Shown: one piece after another, positions 5,247 to 7,559 of the stretch
How the letters are laid out: every line of letters begins with the position of its first letter
Position numbering within the stretch: the stretch's first letter is position 1
NCBI GenBank assembly: GCA_027625225.1
Contig: JAQBWG010000086.1
Span: forward strand, 1 to 7,559
Direction: 5' to 3'
DNA: 7,559 nt
Source of the DNA: Chloroflexota bacterium
GTDB lineage: Bacteria; Chloroflexota; Dehalococcoidia; Lucifugimonadales; VGZR01
The notes under the pieces: generated by a model
The model's input: the letters and a program-made list of their open reading frames with translations, nothing else
Database searches by the model: none
What the model was told of the DNA's origin: nothing
Translations under genes and position numbers: made by a program

Positions 5247-6662
5247 GTGGCATCCGACGACCTGCTGTACCTGACCATCGCAGAAGCCGCACGGCGGATA
5301 CGGCGCGGCGAACTCTCCCCCATCGAACTCCTTCAGGCACACCTCACACGCATCTCCGAGACGAACGAGGGCCTCAACGGGTTCATCACGGTCATGGAAC
5401 GTGAAGCGATGGCGGACGCCGAAGCCATCGAAAAGGCACTACGTGCCGGACAGCGTCCTTCCGCTCTATCGGGCATTCCTATCGGCGTGAAGGACACGTA
5501 CGACGTGAAGGGCGTGCCGACGACGCTGGGGTCGAAGCTGTTCTCGAACCGGATGGCGAACGAAGACTCGGTGGTTGTGGCGCGGCTGCGCAACGCCGGT
5601 GCCATTTTCATCGGCAAAAACCAGTTGCACGAGCTGGCGTTCGGGGCGACGAGCGAGAATCCGCACTTCGGCAATTCGCGCAACCCATGGGACACGGAGC
5701 GGGCCACGGGCGGTTCCAGCGGCGGCGGCGCGGCATCGGTCGCGGCAGGACTTTGCATGGCGGCTATCGGCAGCGACACGGGCGGGTCGGTAAGGACGCC
5801 GCCCGCGCTGTGCGGCGCGGTGGGCTTCAAGCCGACGTTCGGGCGCATCAGCAGGCGAGGGATGGCGCCGGCGGCGTTCAGCCTGGACACCGTCGGTCTT
5901 ATCACGCGGTCGGTTGAGGACGCGGGGCTTTTACTTAGCGAGACGGCGGGGCACGACCCAGACGACCCGTCGTCGGCAACGTGGCCGAACGAGGATTTCA
6001 ACCGGCTCATCGGTCAGGGCGTCGAGGGCAAGAAGGTCGGGTTTCCCAAGGAGTTCTTCTACGACGCGGTGCATCCCGACGTGGAGGAGGCCGTGCGAAA
6101 GACGATGGACGAGTTCGAACGGCTGGGGGCAATCGTCGAAGAGGTCTCGATACCCTGGCTGCAGCGCAGCCTGGACGTTTCCACGACTATCGCCATCGCG
6201 GAATTCGCGGAGGTGGCCCTGCCGTTGCTGAAGAAGCATGCGGACGATATCGGCGGCGACGTGCGCGAGGTTGTCGAGGCGGGGCTGGCGGTGCCGGCGA
6301 CGGACTACATCCGGTGTCAGCAGGCGCGGACGCTGTTCAACAGGCAACTTCTCGATGTCATGAAGGGCTTCGACGTGCTGGCGTCGCCCATGGTGGGCAT
6401 CGGCGCGCCGAGGTTCGACAATATGACAGCGGTGGAGACGAAGGCGGGGTTGAAGGATTCGCGGGACATCCTGTCCCACCTGAGCAGGCCGTACAACCAG
6501 TCGGGCGCACCGGCCATCTCGGTGCCGTGCGGGTTCACAGGCGAAGGCCTGCCTATCAGTCTGCAACTCGCTTCCCTGCCCTTCCACGATGCGTCGCTGC
6601 TTCAAATCGCACACGCGTACGAGCAGGCGACGGAGTGGCACAGACAACACCCGCCTATCTAG
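5247..6662 (+). CDS. Amidase-signature hydrolase, GatA-like
   Basis: Hydrolyses an amide bond or, in a GatCAB-type complex, releases ammonia; cytosolic. 471 residues, close to GatA (about 485). The Ser-cisSer-Lys triad is complete: K82 in GVKDTYD, S157 in GGSSGGG and S181 in DTGGSVR, with the same spacings as S. aureus GatA (99 and 24). FKPTFGRIS and LDTVGLITRSVEDAG follow as in the family. After the nucleophile it reads SVRTPPALCG where GatA usually has SIRQPAAFCG, and no gatB is in view, so a stand-alone amidase or AtzE-like enzyme is as likely as a true Glu-tRNA(Gln) amidotransferase subunit; I leave the symbol empty. Start: GTG is chosen because an in-frame TAG lies two codons upstream and no good start follows for about 49 codons. 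The ribosome site is poor (GGGAG is 12 bases away), suggesting coupling to the 63-residue ORF. It ends with TAG. Confidence 0.93.
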   Translation: MASDDLLYLTIAEAARRIRRGELSPIELLQAHLTRISETNEGLNGFITVMEREAMADAEAIEKALRAGQRPSALSGIPIGVKDTYDVKGVPTTLGSKLFSNRMANEDSVVVARLRNAGAIFIGKNQLHELAFGATSENPHFGNSRNPWDTERATGGSSGGGAASVAAGLCMAAIGSDTGGSVRTPPALCGAVGFKPTFGRISRRGMAPAAFSLDTVGLITRSVEDAGLLLSETAGHDPDDPSSATWPNEDFNRLIGQGVEGKKVGFPKEFFYDAVHPDVEEAVRKTMDEFERLGAIVEEVSIPWLQRSLDVSTTIAIAEFAEVALPLLKKHADDIGGDVREVVEAGLAVPATDYIRCQQARTLFNRQLLDVMKGFDVLASPMVGIGAPRFDNMTAVETKAGLKDSRDILSHLSRPYNQSGAPAISVPCGFTGEGLPISLQLASLPFHDASLLQIAHAYEQATEWHRQHPPI

Positions 6663-6668
6663 CTTGAG

Positions 6669-6696
6669 TTGCCAGCTCCCGCAGTATAGGGTTAAT
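6669..6696 (+). promoter_or_regulatory. Weak promoter candidate before the hydrolase
   Basis: TTGCCA (6669-6674, 5 of 6 matching TTGACA) and GTTAAT (6691-6696, 4 of 6 matching TATAAT) are 16 bp apart in the AT-rich part of the 56-base gap after the amidase. A TATAGG at 6685-6690 competes as a -10. The hydrolase could have its own transcript or be read through from upstream; no terminator is visible in the gap. Confidence 0.25.
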
Positions 6697-6708
6697 AAAC
6701 ACTATTTC

Positions 6709-6713
6709 AGGAG
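6709..6713 (+). promoter_or_regulatory. Ribosome binding site for the GTG start of the hydrolase
   Basis: A perfect AGGAG lies 5 bases before the GTG at 6719. A second site, AAGGA at 6744-6748, lies 6 bases before an in-frame ATG at 6755, so two starts are plausible. Confidence 0.6.
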
Positions 6714-6718
6714 TTCCC

Positions 6719-7559
6719 GTGAGTAGCGACGACGACTCAAAAGAAGGACTACCCATGCACGAGGCGGCGCGGCGTATGCGCGTGCCGTTCAAGGGGGATG
6801 TCAGTCCGGAAGACAAGACTATCAAGGTGAACGGGCTCGACCTGCATTATCTGGACTGGGGTGAGCCGAAGAGCCCACTCATTGTGACGCTGCACGGATT
6901 CGCGCAGAGCTGCCATTCGTGGGACTTCACGTCGCTGTCGCTGTGTGACCGCTATCGCGTGGTGTCGCTCGACCAACGCGGGCATGGAGACAGCGAGTGG
7001 GCGCCGGACGAGAACTATTCGACCGAGGCGTATGTGTCGGACCTGGGCGGACTGGTGGACGGACTGAAGCTGGACAAGCCGGTCATCGTGGGGCTGTCCA
7101 TGGGCGGGCGGAACGGGTTCGTGTACGCGGCGCAGCATCCGGAGAAGATTCGCGGGCTGGTCATCGTGGAAGCCGCTCCGACGTGGGGGCGCGAGGGTTC
7201 GGAGAAGGTGCGGAAGTTCGTGGAGACGGTGGACGACCTGGACTCGCCGGACGACTATGTGCCGTACCTGCTGGAAATCTATCCGATGCGGAAGCCGGAG
7301 CAGTTGCGGGGCAGCGTCCGGCGCAATCTGAAGCAGCTTCCGAACGGGAAGTGGACGTGGAAGTACGACAAGGCACTTCGCATGCCGGGGGCGCAAAAGC
7401 GGGGCACGCCGGAGGAGACGGCGCGGCTGTGGAGGTTGCTGGAGTCGCTTGAAGTGCCGACGCTGGTTATTCGCGGCTCGGGCAGCGACACGATATCTGC
7501 CGAGGGGGCGGAGGAGATGGCGGAACGCATCCCAGGCGCACGGCTGGCGGGGGTGCCGG
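6719..7559 (+). CDS. Alpha/beta-hydrolase fold enzyme, 3' end missing
   Basis: Probable serine hydrolase (esterase, C-C hydrolase or similar; substrate unknown), cytosolic with no signal peptide. The frame stays open to the window edge: 280 codons are visible from the GTG start. Seen, counting from that GTG: strand and oxyanion region LIVTLHGFAQS (HGF at 59-61), LDQRGHGDS (84-92), the nucleophile elbow GLSMGG (125-130, Ser127), a cap region about 145-230, and the catalytic-acid segment VIRGSGSDTIS with Asp257 as the likely acid. The catalytic His should lie beyond the edge. The alternative start ATG 6755 removes 12 acidic residues not needed by the fold. Both starts have good ribosome sites. 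It lies 56 bases after the amidase on the same strand. Together they may act on amide or ester compounds, but this is only context. Confidence 0.93.
   Translation, partial: MSSDDDSKEGLPMHEAARRMRVPFKGDVSPEDKTIKVNGLDLHYLDWGEPKSPLIVTLHGFAQSCHSWDFTSLSLCDRYRVVSLDQRGHGDSEWAPDENYSTEAYVSDLGGLVDGLKLDKPVIVGLSMGGRNGFVYAAQHPEKIRGLVIVEAAPTWGREGSEKVRKFVETVDDLDSPDDYVPYLLEIYPMRKPEQLRGSVRRNLKQLPNGKWTWKYDKALRMPGAQKRGTPEETARLWRLLESLEVPTLVIRGSGSDTISAEGAEEMAERIPGARLAGVP

Noticed and set aside
5333..6650. Long leftward open frames opposite the amidase (225 and 239 codons)
   Set aside because: The rightward frame has the full amidase triad. The antisense products show no recognisable domain and no good ribosome sites were noted.
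5981..6667. Rightward 228-codon frame inside the amidase
   Set aside because: It is an out-of-frame reading of the amidase gene, rich in Gly/Arg/Ala, with no family motif.
6663..6718. Intrinsic terminator after the amidase
   Set aside because: Only very short self-complementary stretches (such as AGCT pairs) and no T-run were found.
6749..7396. Leftward 215-codon frame and rightward 151-codon frame (6997-7452) in the hydrolase region
   Set aside because: The frame from GTG 6719 to the window edge encodes a clear alpha/beta-hydrolase (HGF, GLSMGG), so these are shadows.

Overview
This is a GC-rich bacterial window with densely packed genes. Seven of its eight main reading frames read rightward and one reads leftward. 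No rRNA, tRNA, CRISPR array, transposase or phage gene was seen. Protein families, high GC and the cmk-plsC-glmS order fit a free-living bacterium. A Chloroflexota lineage such as the SAR202/Dehalococcoidia group is a reasonable guess, but that is inference from gene style, not something the sequence proves.

Left part (1-1159): the 3' portion of a short-chain dehydrogenase/reductase (cut by the window edge), a possible 37-codon small ORF, and a 118-residue protein resembling the ferredoxin-like dimeric alpha/beta-barrel families. These look like accessory catabolic or oxidoreductive genes. A leftward gene for a 173-residue two-helix membrane protein (1170-1691) converges on them with only 10 bases between stops. 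Its GC content is visibly lower than its neighbours'.

Middle (1692-5048): a 165-base divergent intergenic region carries a perfect TATAAT on each strand, an 8-bp tandem repeat and two CCGCGG-centred palindromes. It is followed by a tight housekeeping operon: cmk (CMP kinase), plsC-type acyltransferase (1-base TGATG overlap with cmk) and glmS (4-base gap). Together these supply CDP-nucleotides, phosphatidic acid and glucosamine-6-phosphate, so the operon is tied to phospholipid and cell-envelope synthesis.

Right part (5049-7559): a 63-residue small protein of unknown family, then an amidase-signature enzyme of GatA type, then a 56-base gap and the start of an alpha/beta-hydrolase that runs off the right edge. 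glmS, the 63-residue ORF and the amidase all lie in the same reading frame, each junction being one TAG stop plus one codon. The small ORF just before an amidase recalls the GatC/AtzG small-partner arrangement, and this is the most interesting hypothesis in the window. Six of the eight confidently seen stops or gene ends are TAG, which is unusual for a GC-rich bacterium. I see no clearly novel multi-gene system here; most of the window is recognisable metabolism.
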